DNA from: Cycas panzhihuaensis
Lineage: Eukaryota > Cycadophyta
Direction: 5' to 3'
Assembly: GCA_023213395.1 (NCBI GenBank)
Contig: CM041465.1
Span: 228,539,741 to 228,603,740, forward strand
Length of the DNA stretch: 64,000 nucleotides
Position 1 is the first letter of the stretch. Each line of letters starts with the position of its first letter. Below the pieces are notes generated by a model. The model worked only from the letters and a program-made list of their open reading frames with translations. It was not told the DNA's origin and made no database searches. A program made the position numbers and the translations under genes. Below are positions 52,735-62,893 of this stretch, one piece after another.

Positions 52735-52871
52735 GCAAGTTGGCCTTTTAAATGACTATTTTACTTGGTGATGCCCTTATTTGTTTAATGTTTGTGAAAA
52801 TATGTATTTTCTGGTTATGAATGGTGGCGTCTCACTCTTAGGTAGTTTCTCATGTGGGGCTCTGCTTTTAG

Positions 52872-52970
52872 GATCTACTCGAAATCGCTTCCTTGTCAGA
52901 GGCATCTCTTGGGAAGTCTTCTAATCCTAGAAAACCCAAAAAGAAGCATGGTGGAGCAACTTCTAATGAG
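52872..52970 (+). CDS. Exon B3 of the tandem-exon gene
   Basis: Acceptor CTGCTTTTAG, donor GAG|GTGAGT. It encodes DLLEIASLSEASLGKSSNPR, then KPKKKHGGATSNE. The following intron matches the other B-to-A introns up to about 53177, then becomes unique, so the array ends here. Confidence 0.7.
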
Positions 52971-53301
52971 GTGAGTGAGCTTTTTCTTCATATCGATTTT
53001 AGCATTGAAGTTTCTTTTCTGAAGGGAAATAATGAAATGAGTTTTGCAAAAGGTGTGAAACATTATTAAAAAATCAATCATTTGTAGTGTGTTGGATTTT
53101 GTTGGCATTCCAAATGAGGAAAAATTGGATTTTGTATTCTTAATTAAGGCAAGTGTAAACTATCAATTTGTAAGTTAACATAAATATATGGTAATCTCGA
53201 TTAAAGCCAAGTGTGAGTACTTTAATTATTGATTAATGCGAAGTTGGCATTTCTCATTTAATAAATGATAAGGAAAATCTTGGCTTGTGCTTTTCTCGCA
53301 G

Positions 53302-53352
53302 TGGTCTTGGGAGAGAAGGAATACAAGTATTTGGCTAGGTCAAGTTTCTTAG
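53302..53352 (+). CDS. Possible terminal exon of the tandem-exon gene
   Basis: After the pyrimidine-rich acceptor GTGCTTTTCTCGCAG, phase 0 gives WSWERRNTSIWLGQVS and a TAG stop at 53350-53352. An AATAAA lies 115 bp downstream. Only 16 residues, so this is weak. TTAG|GTATAT could instead be a donor. Confidence 0.4.
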   Translation, partial: WSWERRNTSIWLGQVS

Positions 53353-54015
53353 GTATATTTTCGATGGAAATTATTGTGTTGGTACTAGTATTCCATTACA
53401 ACTAGCAAATACAGTTTATTGTTTGGGGTATTATGAGTGTTCAAGAATGGTAACTCATTTAATGTAAATAAATGTTGTGTATATATTCATTAACATTTAT
53501 GAGTGACTTTATGGGAGCAAGATTCTTAATTTCTTCCAATTTGATGGTTCTATTGAGTTTCTCATGTGCAAATGCTACGATTGGTGGGAGAACTAAAGGA
53601 ATGAGTTTTGCAAAATATTGAAACATTCAACATTGCTTATCAATCAGTAGCGTAAGCTGAGAACCAAGGAATGTATAATAATATTAGATAGAGAAATTTA
53701 GTTGGATTGTGGAGTATACATTTCCCTATGCATCTGAACTAGAATAAAAATTTGAAATTACATGATGTGTGCTAAGATGTGCATTGATTATAGAGTTATA
53801 TTACAAACATTATACAATAAGAGTGGTTGAGATTCTTATTTCCCTAGTATACGCATGATGGTCTCTTACATATTGATGGGGATATTTTATAGTTCTTTGA
53901 TTCTTGGTGATGATTGTTATGTACCTAATGAGCAATTATTTTAAATTAATAATTATTTATTTATGGAAGGGTATGTCGATAGGTCGTACCTCTTCATGAA
54001 GGGACACTATGCATG

Positions 54016-54046
<31 letters not shown>

Positions 54047-54169
54047 ATGTGTGAAAAGGTTGTATATTTGATATCACTTGTTTATTAATGAATCAAATTG
54101 TCTTCGAACACCTTTCAAGGCACTTCGTGTGTAAGCTTGGAGATTGGCCCTCTTTCATCGATTAAGCAC
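53353..54169. other. Downstream DNA, no gene seen
   Basis: AT-rich, with no domain. A TATATATATATGTGTGTGTGTG microsatellite lies at 54017-54047. The right edge is the truncated LTR of the chromovirus. Confidence 0.5.
53467..53472 (+). promoter_or_regulatory. Candidate polyadenylation signal AATAAA
   Basis: AATAAA lies at a fitting distance after the stop at 53352. In AT-rich DNA such a hexamer is common, so support is only from position. Confidence 0.35.
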
Positions 54170-54325
54170 CCCATGCATATTATGTACACTTAGCTGCTAA
54201 AAATGCTACATTATTCTAAAAGTCCTAAGTATACTTTAAAGAATAAAATAATGAAGGAATAAAAGAATAGGGGAAGATCTAATGACTTAAAGAGGACTTA
54301 ATCCTAAGGATTTAATGAGGAATCA
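54170..54325 (-). repeat. Truncated 3' LTR of the chromovirus
   Basis: About 155 bp (from CATGCATATTATGTACAC to GAGGAATCA) align with 59660-59812. Left of 54170 the match ends, so half of the LTR is lost. The minus-strand PPT AAGGAGGAAATGA lies at 54326-54338. Confidence 0.83.
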
Positions 54326-54943
54326 TCATTTCCTCCTTGCTTAGAGGAAATTGTCCCAAATTTCTGCTGGAGAAGCAGAAATTGTTGTGAAAACTCAGCC
54401 TTGGAGAGCCATTTTGCTCTTGTGGGATGGTTGCCTTTTTTGCCCAAGAGGTATCAGGTGGTGGTGCGTTGCCTGGTTCGTCGTTCTTTGATGTCCAATA
54501 AAGCGTCTTCCTGTAGTGGCGGCTGAAACTCTGGTATGGTGTCTGAGGGATGAACCACAAAGGGAACTGCTTATAACTTAGGTGGGTCATACTGCTTAAG
54601 GCTATTGACATTAACCACATCATGAATGCCTAAATGCACGGGGAGATCCAAATGGTAAGCATTGGCCCCAATTTTTTGCAAAATAATATAAGGCCAGAAG
54701 CGGATTGGTTTAAGCTTATGATGATGCTTAAACCGTCATTTATCTAACTACAACCATATCTTATCTCCTTCTTGATAAGTGGTTTGCACTCGATGTCGAT
54801 CTTTTTGTTTCTTGTAGTTTTGCTGAGTTTGATGCAAGATTTACTTGAACATTTTTATGAAGCTGAGAGAGATGAACTATGAAGTTGATAGCTTTTTGCT
54901 GCTCTTTATCTTCATATTGAGTGGCTGGATGAGGCAATGTCAC
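54326..54943 (-). pseudogene. Chromovirus integrase C-terminus with chromodomain
   Basis: Minus strand: LDKRRFK-type and HHKLKPIRF-PYIILQKIGA (GPY/F region), YHLDLPVHLGIHDVVNVNSL, VHPSDTIPEFQPPLQEDALL, then DIKERRTRQRTTT-YLLGKKGNHPTRAKWLS, in which the chromodomain core (usual W-K-G-x2-P-x3-A-x-W) reads K-K-G-N-H-P-T-R-A-K-W. One or more stops interrupt it. Confidence 0.82.
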
Positions 54944-54967
54944 AGATAATTCGTAAGGAGCTAAAGG

Positions 54968-55560
54968 TTAGAATCCATAGCAAATGTTGAAGGGGGAATG
55001 TTTTGTGGATCGATGACAGGCCCTGTTGTAGCTATGTTGAATGTGGTGGAGATGAATATCCCATTGTTTGTTATGGTGCTGGTAGATCTTGAGAGCTTGG
55101 ATCAATGTTTGGTTAACTACCTCTATCTGACCCGAGGATTGAAGGATGTGGAGAACTTCAGTTGACATCTTAGCATCTTCCATAATGCTTGGGAAAAATG
55201 GCTTAAGAATCGATTGTCCCTGTTAGATATAATAGATAGAGGCAATCCAAAATATGTCAAGACATGTTGAAAGAATAGAGTAGCAACTTGAGTCACTGTA
55301 ATTTCCTTTTTACAAGGAATAAACATGGCCATCTTTGAAAACTTGTATACGATGACAAAGATACAGTTATTGCTCTTTTGTGCGGTAGGGAGGCCACTGA
55401 TGAAGTCCATTGAGATGGATTCCCAGGGCCTTGAGGGAACCAGTAAAGATTGATACAAGCCTAGAGTTCTGTTGGAATACTTTGACTGGTTGCATAGGGA
55501 ACACTGTCGTATATAGGCTTGCACCATCTTCTGCATAGTTGGCCAAAAGAAATACCTTTG
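54968..55560 (-). pseudogene. Chromovirus integrase core
   Basis: CSLCNQSKYSNRTLGLYQSL (zinc C-x2-C), SMDFISGLPTAQKSNNCIFV (D), LPLSIISNRDNRFLSHF (usual SDRD; catalytic D to N), then after a shift GQIEVVNQTLIQALKIY (E) and HHIQHSYNRACHRSTKHSPF. The D to N change predicts an inactive enzyme. Confidence 0.88.
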
Positions 55561-56592
55561 TACATGTTATAAGGTCTTTTGTGTTCCAAAGTGGTCGCTA
55601 TAAGAAGAAGAATAGGCCTCCTTTAAGAGTTGCTGTCGTGGGGCATTTATAGGGACACAAAGTTTACCTTACTTATATAGGAGTCCGTCTTGGAGATGAT
55701 ATTCTTGAAAAGGTATACGGTTAATGATGGTCAGTTGCTGAAGTGCTTTGACAATTGGCTTGAAATGTAGATCCTCTTGGTATAAATCTTTCCAATATGC
55801 ATAAGAGACCAAGTGATTATCCAATAATGCTAGTAGTGCCACTGTTGGCGCTTTGTTAAGAAAGTCAGTGACCTTGTTTATTACTCCCCTTTTGTATTTG
55901 ATGGTAATATTAAACTATTGCACATAAGAAGCCCACTCAAGATGCCGATGTTGTTGGATGTTCGTTTGGGAATTTAGATATTGCAACGATTGATGGTCTG
56001 TATGTACTATGGTTTCTTCGCTCAGGAGGAAATGACGCTAATGTTTGAGGGCCTGAACAAGAGCATAGAATTCTTTATCATAGGTGCTATAATTCCTTTT
56101 GGCTTGTGAGAAGGCTTTAGAATGGTATGTGATGGGATGTCCTCCCCGCTTAAGTACAACACCCATCGCAAATTGAGAGGCGTTAGTCTTCAGTTCAAAA
56201 GGAAGGTGTTCATCTTGCAGTTGTAGTATAGGTGTTGTGCAAAGAGTGACCTTTAATTTTTGGAAGGCTGATTCGACTTTTGGTGTCTAAAGGAACTCCC
56301 TAGTACTGCTTGTTAGGTTATGTAGTGGATGTGCTATGTTGGAGAAATGTCGAATGAACTTTCGATAGTAGTTGATGCTTCCCAAAAAGCTTTTAAACTC
56401 TGTCAAATTCTTGGGTGTGGGCTAGTCTTTGATAACTTGTACTTTAGCAGGGTCAGTTGAAATGCCGGAGGTTGCTATTGTATATCTTAGGTAAGAGATA
56501 GATTCTTGTCTAAAGGCACATTTTTAAAACTTGGCCTTAAGTTGATGCCCTCGGAAGAGAGAGAGAACTATGTCCGCATGTTGTTGATGTTC
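55561..56592 (-). pseudogene. Chromovirus RT connection and RNase H
   Basis: The minus-strand translation gives FQKLKVTLCTTPILQLQDEH, FAMGVVLKRGGHPITYHSKA, FSQAKRNYSTYDKEFYALVQ and HTDHQSLQYLNSQTNIQQHR, then a tether to the integrase zinc finger. Stops occur. The domain order is normal. Confidence 0.82.
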
Positions 56593-57027
56593 CTAGAGGG
56601 TTTTACTAAATAATAAAATGTCATCTAGATACACAATTACAAATTCCCCAAGATGAGGCCAAAAGATATCATTTATAAGCCTCATGAATGTGGCTAGCGC
56701 ATTGGTCAACCCAAAGGGCGTGACAAGCCACTCATATAACCCATGTTGGGTTTTAAATGCCATCTTCCAAGTGTCTTCTGCATCCATTTGGATTTGGTGG
56801 TAGCTTGAAGCTAATGCGATTTTGGAAAGGTACTTAGCCCCATGTGGCTGGTGTAGCAGGTCATCGATTTGAGGTAGAGGATACTTGCTTTTTATAGTAA
56901 TTTTATTTAATGCCTTGTAATCGATGCATAACCTCCATTCCGAATCCTTTTTGGGAATAAGGACTGCAGGAGACCCACAAGGTAAATTGCTAGATTGAAT
57001 TTTGCCTTCTTCAATCAGTTGAGCCAA
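56593..57027 (-). pseudogene. Chromovirus reverse transcriptase core, 144 residues open
   Basis: LIEEGKIQSSNLPCGSPAVL, IPKKDSEWRLCIDYKALNKI, YHQIQMDAEDTWKMAFKTQH, FGLTNALATFMRLINDIFWP and VIVYLDDILLFSKTL. YLDD is intact. The usual SPFxSPVLLVKKKDGSWR is recognisable. It is a fragment of a longer broken frame. Confidence 0.9.
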
Positions 57028-57181
57028 CTATCTTTCAAGTTTAGCCTTTGCAATAGGAGTGGCCCTGTAGGGGGCTTGGGTAGGTAAGGCAACACCTGGT
57101 ATTAAGTCAATAGTATGCTAAATTTCTGGTATGGGGGGAAGCCCCTTAGGCTTAGAGAACACATCGGTATACGCATCCAAA

Positions 57182-58040
57182 TTATTTCTTATTGCAGCAA
57201 GTGGATTTTTTTTTTTTTACAATTTTCATCTTGGGCCTGGCATATGATGCATAGTTCCATTGATTTAGCAGTATTGGCCTGTTTAAAAACTTGCTTTCTG
57301 GTGAGTAATGTGACCTTGGTTGCGGGAGTAGTAGTAGCTGACAGTCTATATGTCTTCCCATCCTTGTGGAGAAGTTATTGTACCTGTCATATAGAGCTCG
57401 ACGGTCATGTTGATAGGGGCGACCAAGAAGAAGATCACTACAATCCATGGGAGTGAGATCACTTTCCACAGTGTCAATTAGAGGAGGAATGCCAAAAGTG
57501 ACCATGCAAATGTGATCAATTATTGTTGATTGCCCATTTGTAGTGACCCATCCAAGAGCATAAGGATGAGGATGGGGCCTTGTAGGCAATTGCAGAGTGT
57601 CCATGAGCTACTTGAAAACCAAGTTCTTCATGTTGTCGTTATCAAGTATGCACATGGCTATCCAATCCTTGATTTGGCAATTGTGTGTGAAGAGCCATTC
57701 GCGGTCTTGAGCTATATATTCCTTGGTCATGAGCACTAGGTTGGGGTCTAGCGTTTTGGGATTGGCCAAGGAGATGGTATCTGCAGATTCTGTTTGTGGA
57801 AGAATAGAATCCTCTTGAACTTCTTCAGATTGAGGCTCCACAATTAGGGTTTTCTTCCACTGTGCTTGACATTCTGCATGTGTGTCTTGGCATCTTGTGG
57901 AAAGTGTAGAATTTACGAGGGCCACTTGGGGGACGTTGGGTCGTGGATTGACCTGGGTGGCCTTGCGGTGGGAGCTGTGAAGTGCTAGATACCAGGCATT
58001 AAGGAGGTGGATTTTTAAAGGTAGAAGTTGTGACAAACGA
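57182..58040 (-). pseudogene. Chromovirus protease and gag-protease linker
   Basis: 57182-57604: ALGWVTTNGQSTIIDHICMV, DLTPMDCSDLLLGRPYQHDR (the LLGRP-type protease end). 57608-58036 covers the linker and gag end. The D-S-G active site is not clear. The plus-strand ORF 57115-57456 is its antisense shadow. Confidence 0.7.
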
Positions 58041-58799
58041 CCGTGGGCATTTTTGCATTTTAATTTCTATTTTGAGTGCCGGGCAGAATGCGTCCTCCAA
58101 TGTAGGAATTTGGAGAAGTTCCATCTCTTGCTGGAGATGGCTATACATACTCCCAATGAACTTTAGCTTGCATATTTCATCCAGATCGTTATTTTCCAGT
58201 TAAATGTACAATTTGAGAAATTCATTTATGTATTACTACACAGATTGCCTTGGCATTTTGCATAGATGTAGCCATTTCTTAGTGAGAGTCTCCCAATATC
58301 CTGATGGATAAAACTGCCTCTTAATTGCAGTTTTAAAAGCATCCCAAGTATGAACATTATTTTGCTTATTATAGGCTTGCCACCAGCTTGACCCCTGTTT
58401 TGATAGATGGACTTCTGCCACTAAGATTTTTTGTTGTTCAGTCAAGTGCTGAGTCTTGAAATAGGCTTCTAGGCTACGAATCTAATAATCTAACTTGCCG
58501 GAATTGAGGGTACCATCAAAGAGGGGTATGGAGATCTTTGCATCTGGTTTGAATTGGGGATGTTGTAGGGGAACCGCAGAAGGCACATGGTGTTGTTGTT
58601 GTTGTTGCATCAACTGTTGAAACATTGCCATCATGTTATTCATTAAAGCATGTTGATATGCTTGAGATTCCTGTCTTTGATCTCTCAGTTCTTGAATCAA
58701 AATTTTAGATATCTTTGGTTGAAATTGAGCTTGTTGAGAGGCAGTAGGCTTTTGGGGGGAAGTGTTTTGATGCTCCTGTGCCATTGGAGTGGGGTACAC
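58041..58799 (-). pseudogene. Chromovirus gag
   Basis: 58482-58799: MYPTPMAQEHQNTSPQKPTA, RQESQAYQHALMNNMMAMFQ, a short Gln run, KPDAKISIPLFDGTLNSGKL. 58236-58445: EVHLSKQGSSWWQAYNKQNN, TWDAFKTAIKRQFYPSGYWE, the gag capsid pattern (A-x-x-WW, W, F-x-x-x-F). The frame is broken between the two. Confidence 0.87.
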
Positions 58800-59499
58800 T
58801 TGCCTAAACAGGGCTTACAACAATATGCGCATAATACAAGAGAGATTTTTTTTTTTTTTTTGAGGATTATAATAGAGTATGAATATACTATGGAGAGCAA
58901 ATTAAAATGTCAAAATTTGGAATTACCATTCGAGAGATTGATTTCCGTACAATGTACGGATTTTACGACCATACAGGATCGTACGAAAAAGTCCTGAACA
59001 ACAATATACTCAAAAGTTCGATTTTGAGGTTGCCCACCTGAATCCGAAGTCAGTTTTTTGATTCGAGCTTTCGTTGAGCAGTTATCTAGCTTTTTAGCTC
59101 TTGGGGCACTATTCATCCATAGAGGAAAAATGCAAAATACAAAACAAATACACAGTTTCTCCTGACAAATTTATAGTGAAAAGATAGATTGGGTCAAGGA
59201 GATCATTTTGCACCTATTTTTCGAAAGAAATTTCGAAAATTTGAAGAGAAATCTAATCAATTCCCTTTCGGCCAACTCCTCTGAAAATTCTCAGATCTAC
59301 TCTTATTGAGTCTGAATTTAAAGTTTTGCTCCTTTGGATAGAAGTGTCGTATGGCCTTCTACGCACCTTCTGGAAAAGTTTCACCACGATTTGACACTCT
59401 CGAAATTTTGGCATCTGTACAGTGTGGTATAGATCCATACGACAATCTGTACAATTGCTTTGAGCAATGAAGAGTCAGGATCTCTGCTCTGATACCAAT
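58800..59499 (-). promoter_or_regulatory. Chromovirus leader and primer binding site
   Basis: Minus strand: TTGGTATCAGAGCAGAGATC at the LTR edge (59480-59499) is a perfect tRNA-Met type PBS. The leader of about 680 bp has no ORF. Confidence 0.88.
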
Positions 59500-59812
59500 T
59501 GATGTGTGGTACATCAAAAAGAGGAGAAGGGAGCAAGAGAGCAAGAGGGCAAGACATAGGCATCAAATGAGAAGAACTCCCTGAATGAATGCCTTTTCAA
59601 AGAATTCATGAAGTACATATATGTGAGTGAGGCGGCTGCATGCTGAACACATGTCGTCCGTGCATTTTATGTACACCTAACTGCTAAAAATGATACATTA
59701 TTCTGAAGGTCCTAAGTATACTTTAAAGAATAGAATAATGAAGGTATAAAAGAATAGGGGGAGATCGAAGGACTTAAAGAGGACTTAATCCTAAGGATTT
59801 AATGAGGACTCA
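59500..59812 (-). repeat. 5' LTR of the chromovirus
   Basis: The plus-strand sequence runs TGATGTGTGG...GAGGACTCA, 313 bp. Its right 190 bp (59623-59812) recur inside the tandem array at 61165-61353 and 62708-62893. Confidence 0.85.
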
Positions 59813-61022
59813 TGATCATTATCAAGACAGTTTTGGCATTGATAGCACAACAAAGATGGAGGTTATACTAGATGGATAGATGTAAAAGGTGCCTTTTTGA
59901 ATGGGGATTTGGAGAAAGAGGTATACATGGAACAACCTCTAGTGTATGCCAAAAAGGGATAGGAGCACTTAGTTTGCAGATTCAAAAAAGCCTTGTATAT
60001 GCTAAAACATGTTGCACTATCATGGAATGTAAAAATTGATTATCATGTCAAACATAAAGGATTTGTTGAAAGTAACTTAGAACCTAGCTTACATGTCAAA
60101 TTAGGCAAGGGAACCCGATGGAGAAAACATTCAGTCCACCAAACCATGTTGAATGACTCCTTTGAGATGGTAGATATAGGTGTTTTGCATTATCATTTAG
60201 GGGTTGTTCAAAGAACAACAAAGATATTTTTGTCCTAGCCAAAATATGCAAAGAAAATTCTATAGAAATTTAACATGTCGGAGTGTGACCTTGCAACTAC
60301 ACCAATGGAAATTGGAAACAAAATTATAACTAATGAAGAAGGGAAGCTAGTGGATGTAACCTTGTACAGGAAAGTAGTTGGTATTCTGACATGCTTGACT
60401 ATAACATGACTAGATCTTGTCATTGTAGTAGGGATAATCTCTAGATTCATGGCATCACCTAAGGAATCCTATTGATAGGATACAAAAAGGACACTAAGAT
60501 ATGTCAAAGCAACAGTCAATCTTGGTATAGAATATCCATAAATCAAAAGCTTGAATTGGTAGGCTACACTAACCTTGAGTAGGTGGGAGAAGCTAATGAA
60601 AGAAAATCCACTTCAGGGTATTGTTTTAGTTTGTTTAGGAATGATTTCTTGGAGTAGCAAGAAATAGTATACAATTGCCCTATCATCCACTGAAGTCAAA
60701 TATAAAGCAACAATTAGCGCCACTTGTAAAGCCATATGGCTCCAAAAGCTCTCAGAAGAACTTAGACAGAGTCAACAAGAGCCTACAACAATCTTCTGTA
60801 ACAAGCAAAGTGCTATCATGCTTAGTAAGAACATAGTCTTTCATGGGCGAACCAAACATATAGAGGTCCATGATCACTACATTTAGTGAAAGGTGTAAAA
60901 CAAGGAGATATAGTTGATTTACTGCCCCAGTGAGGAGGAGCCAATAGACATTTTCACTAAACCATTAGGGAAGGAGAAACTCTTGTACTTTAGAAAGAAA
61001 ATTAGGTGAAGGGGGGGGGGTT
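59813..61022 (+). pseudogene. Copia-C RT and RNase H, unit 1
   Basis: VKGAFLNGDLEKEVYMEQPL, FKKALYMLKHVALSWNVKID, MLNDSFEMVDIGVLHYHLGV, AKKIL, then RNase H parts TPMEIGNKIITNEEGKLVDV, KKYTIALSSTEVKYK-type, ISATCKAIWLQKLSEELRQS, FHGRTKHIEVHDHYI and PIDIFTKPLGKEKL. The 5' two thirds of the element and YxDD are missing. Many stops. The PPT (G10) ends at 61021. The LTR starts at 61023 (TGTTAGAAATAATG). Confidence 0.88.
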
Positions 61023-61353
61023 TGTTAGAAATAATGTTTTACTCTTTGTAACATTAGAATCTTTGTATTTAGAAAATTGTTACACTTGTTTAGCATGTTT
61101 GTCCCTTGTCACTCATGCATTTCATATATTTTCTTCAAGTACTTGTACTATTCCTTGTATATACGTGAGTGAGGCGGCTACATGCTGGACACATGTAAAT
61201 GCATGCAGTTTATGTACACCTAACTGCTAAAAATGATACATTATTCTGAAGGTCCTAAGTATACTTTAAAGAATAGAATAATGAAGGTATAAAAGAATAG
61301 GGGGAGATCTAAGGACTTAAAGAGTACTTAATCCTAAGGATTTAATGAGGATT

Positions 61354-62562
61354 CATGATCATTATCAGGACAATTTTGGCATTGATAGCACAACAAAGAT
61401 GGAGGTTATACTAGATGGATGAATGTAAAAGGTGCCTTTTTGAATGGGGATTTGGAGAAAGAGGTATACATGGAATAGCCTCCAGCGTATGCCAAAAGGG
61501 ATAGGAGCACTTAGTTTGCATATTCAAGAAAGCCTTGTACATGCTAAAACATGCTGCACTATCATGGAATGTAAAAATTGATTATCATGTCAAACATAAA
61601 GGATTCGTTGAAAGTAACTTAGACCCTAGCTTATATGTCAAATTAGGCAAGGGAACCCGATGAAGAAAACATTTAGTCCATCAAACCATGTTGAATGACT
61701 CCTTTGAGATGGTAGATATAGGTGTTTTGCATTATCATTTAGGGGTTGTTCAAAGAACAACAAAGATATTTTTGTCCTAGCCAAAATATGCAAAGAAAAT
61801 TCTATAGGAATTTAACATTTCAGAGTGCAACCTTGCAGCTACACCAATGGAAATTGGAAACAAAATTATAACTAATGAAGAAGGGAAGCTAGTGGATGCA
61901 ACCTTGTACAGGAAAGTAGTTGGTAGTCTGACATGCTTGACTATAACATGACTAGATCTTGTCGTTGTAGTAGGGATAATCTCTAGATTCATGGCATCAC
62001 CTAAGGAATCCTATTGATAGGATACAAAAAGGACACTAAGATATGTCAAAGCAACAGTGAATCTTGGTATAGAATATCCATAAATCAAAAGCTTGAATTG
62101 GTAGGCTACACTGACCTTGAGTAGGTGGGAGAAGCTAATGAAAAAAAATCCACTTCAGGGTATTGTTTTAGTTTGTTTAGGAATGATTTCTTGGAGTAGC
62201 AAGAAATAGTATACAATTGCCCTATCATCCACTGAAGTCAAATATAAAGCAACAATTAGCGCCACTTGTAAAGCTATATGGCTCCAAAAGCTCTCAGAAG
62301 AACTTAGACAGAGTCAACAAGAGCCTACAACAATCTTCTGTAACAAGCAAAGTGCTATCATGCTTAGTAAGAACCTAGCCTTTCATGGGCGAACCAAACA
62401 TATAGAGGTCCATGATCACTACATTTAGTGAAAGGTGTAAAACAAGGAGATATAGTTGATTTACTGCCCCAGTGAGGAGGAGCCAATAGACATTTTCACT
62501 AAACCATTAGGGAAGGAGAAATTCTTGTACTTTAGAAAGAAAATTAGGTGAAGGGGGGGGGG
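61354..62562 (+). pseudogene. Copia-C RT and RNase H, unit 2
   Basis: Same segment as unit 1 with extra stops (MDE, then EVYMEXPPAYAKR; a 1-bp loss in the AAAAAGGG run near 61494). It is nearly identical to unit 3. The LTR starts at 62563. Confidence 0.88.
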
Positions 62563-62893
62563 TGTTAGAAATAATGTTTTACTCTTTGTAACATTAGAAT
62601 CTTTGTATTTAGAAAATTGTTACACTTGTTTAGCATGTTTGTCCCTTGTCACTCATGCATTTCATATATTTTCTTCAAGTACTTGTACTATTCCTTCTTG
62701 TATATACGTGAGTGAGGCGGCTACATGCTGGACACGTCGTCTGTGCATTTTATGTACACCTAACTGCTAAAAATGATACATTATTCTGAAGGTCCTAAGT
62801 ATACTTTAAAGAATAGAATAATGAAGGTATAAAAGAATAGGGGGAGATCTAAGGACTTAAAGAGTACTTAATCCTAAGGATTTAATGAGGATT

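Larger units (their letters stand above)
51151..53352 (+). other. Host gene 3' part: tandem array of seven 99-bp exons (unknown protein)
   Basis: Seven stretches of exactly 99 bp are bounded by splice sites and open in phase 0: 51151, 51393, 51628, 52015, 52250, 52636 and 52872. Two exon types alternate (B0-A1-B1-A2-B2-A3-B3). Introns are 136-143 bp (A to B, and B0 to A1) and 287-288 bp (B to A). The 622-bp two-exon unit is repeated with its introns; copies match until about 53177. Each exon gives a 33-residue repeat, acidic/hydrophobic at first, then Lys/Arg/Ser-rich, then a short acidic end. I do not recognise the family. A nuclear basic-repeat protein is a guess from composition. Upstream exons are not in view. 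Confidence 0.72.
54170..59812 (-). mobile_element. Chromovirus (Ty3/gypsy with chromodomain), minus strand
   Basis: On the minus strand: LTR (59500-59812), tRNA-Met PBS, leader, gag, protease, RT, RNase H, integrase with a chromodomain, PPT and a truncated 3' LTR (54170-54325). Frames carry many stops. The right LTR is followed at once by copia sequence, so it inserted in a copia element (unit 1 of the tandem array). Confidence 0.9.

Noticed and set aside
60235-60450. Minus-strand ORFs of 71 residues at 60235-60450, 61777-61992 and 63318-63533
   Set aside because: They are antisense to the copia RNase H of each tandem unit; their repetition only reflects the array.
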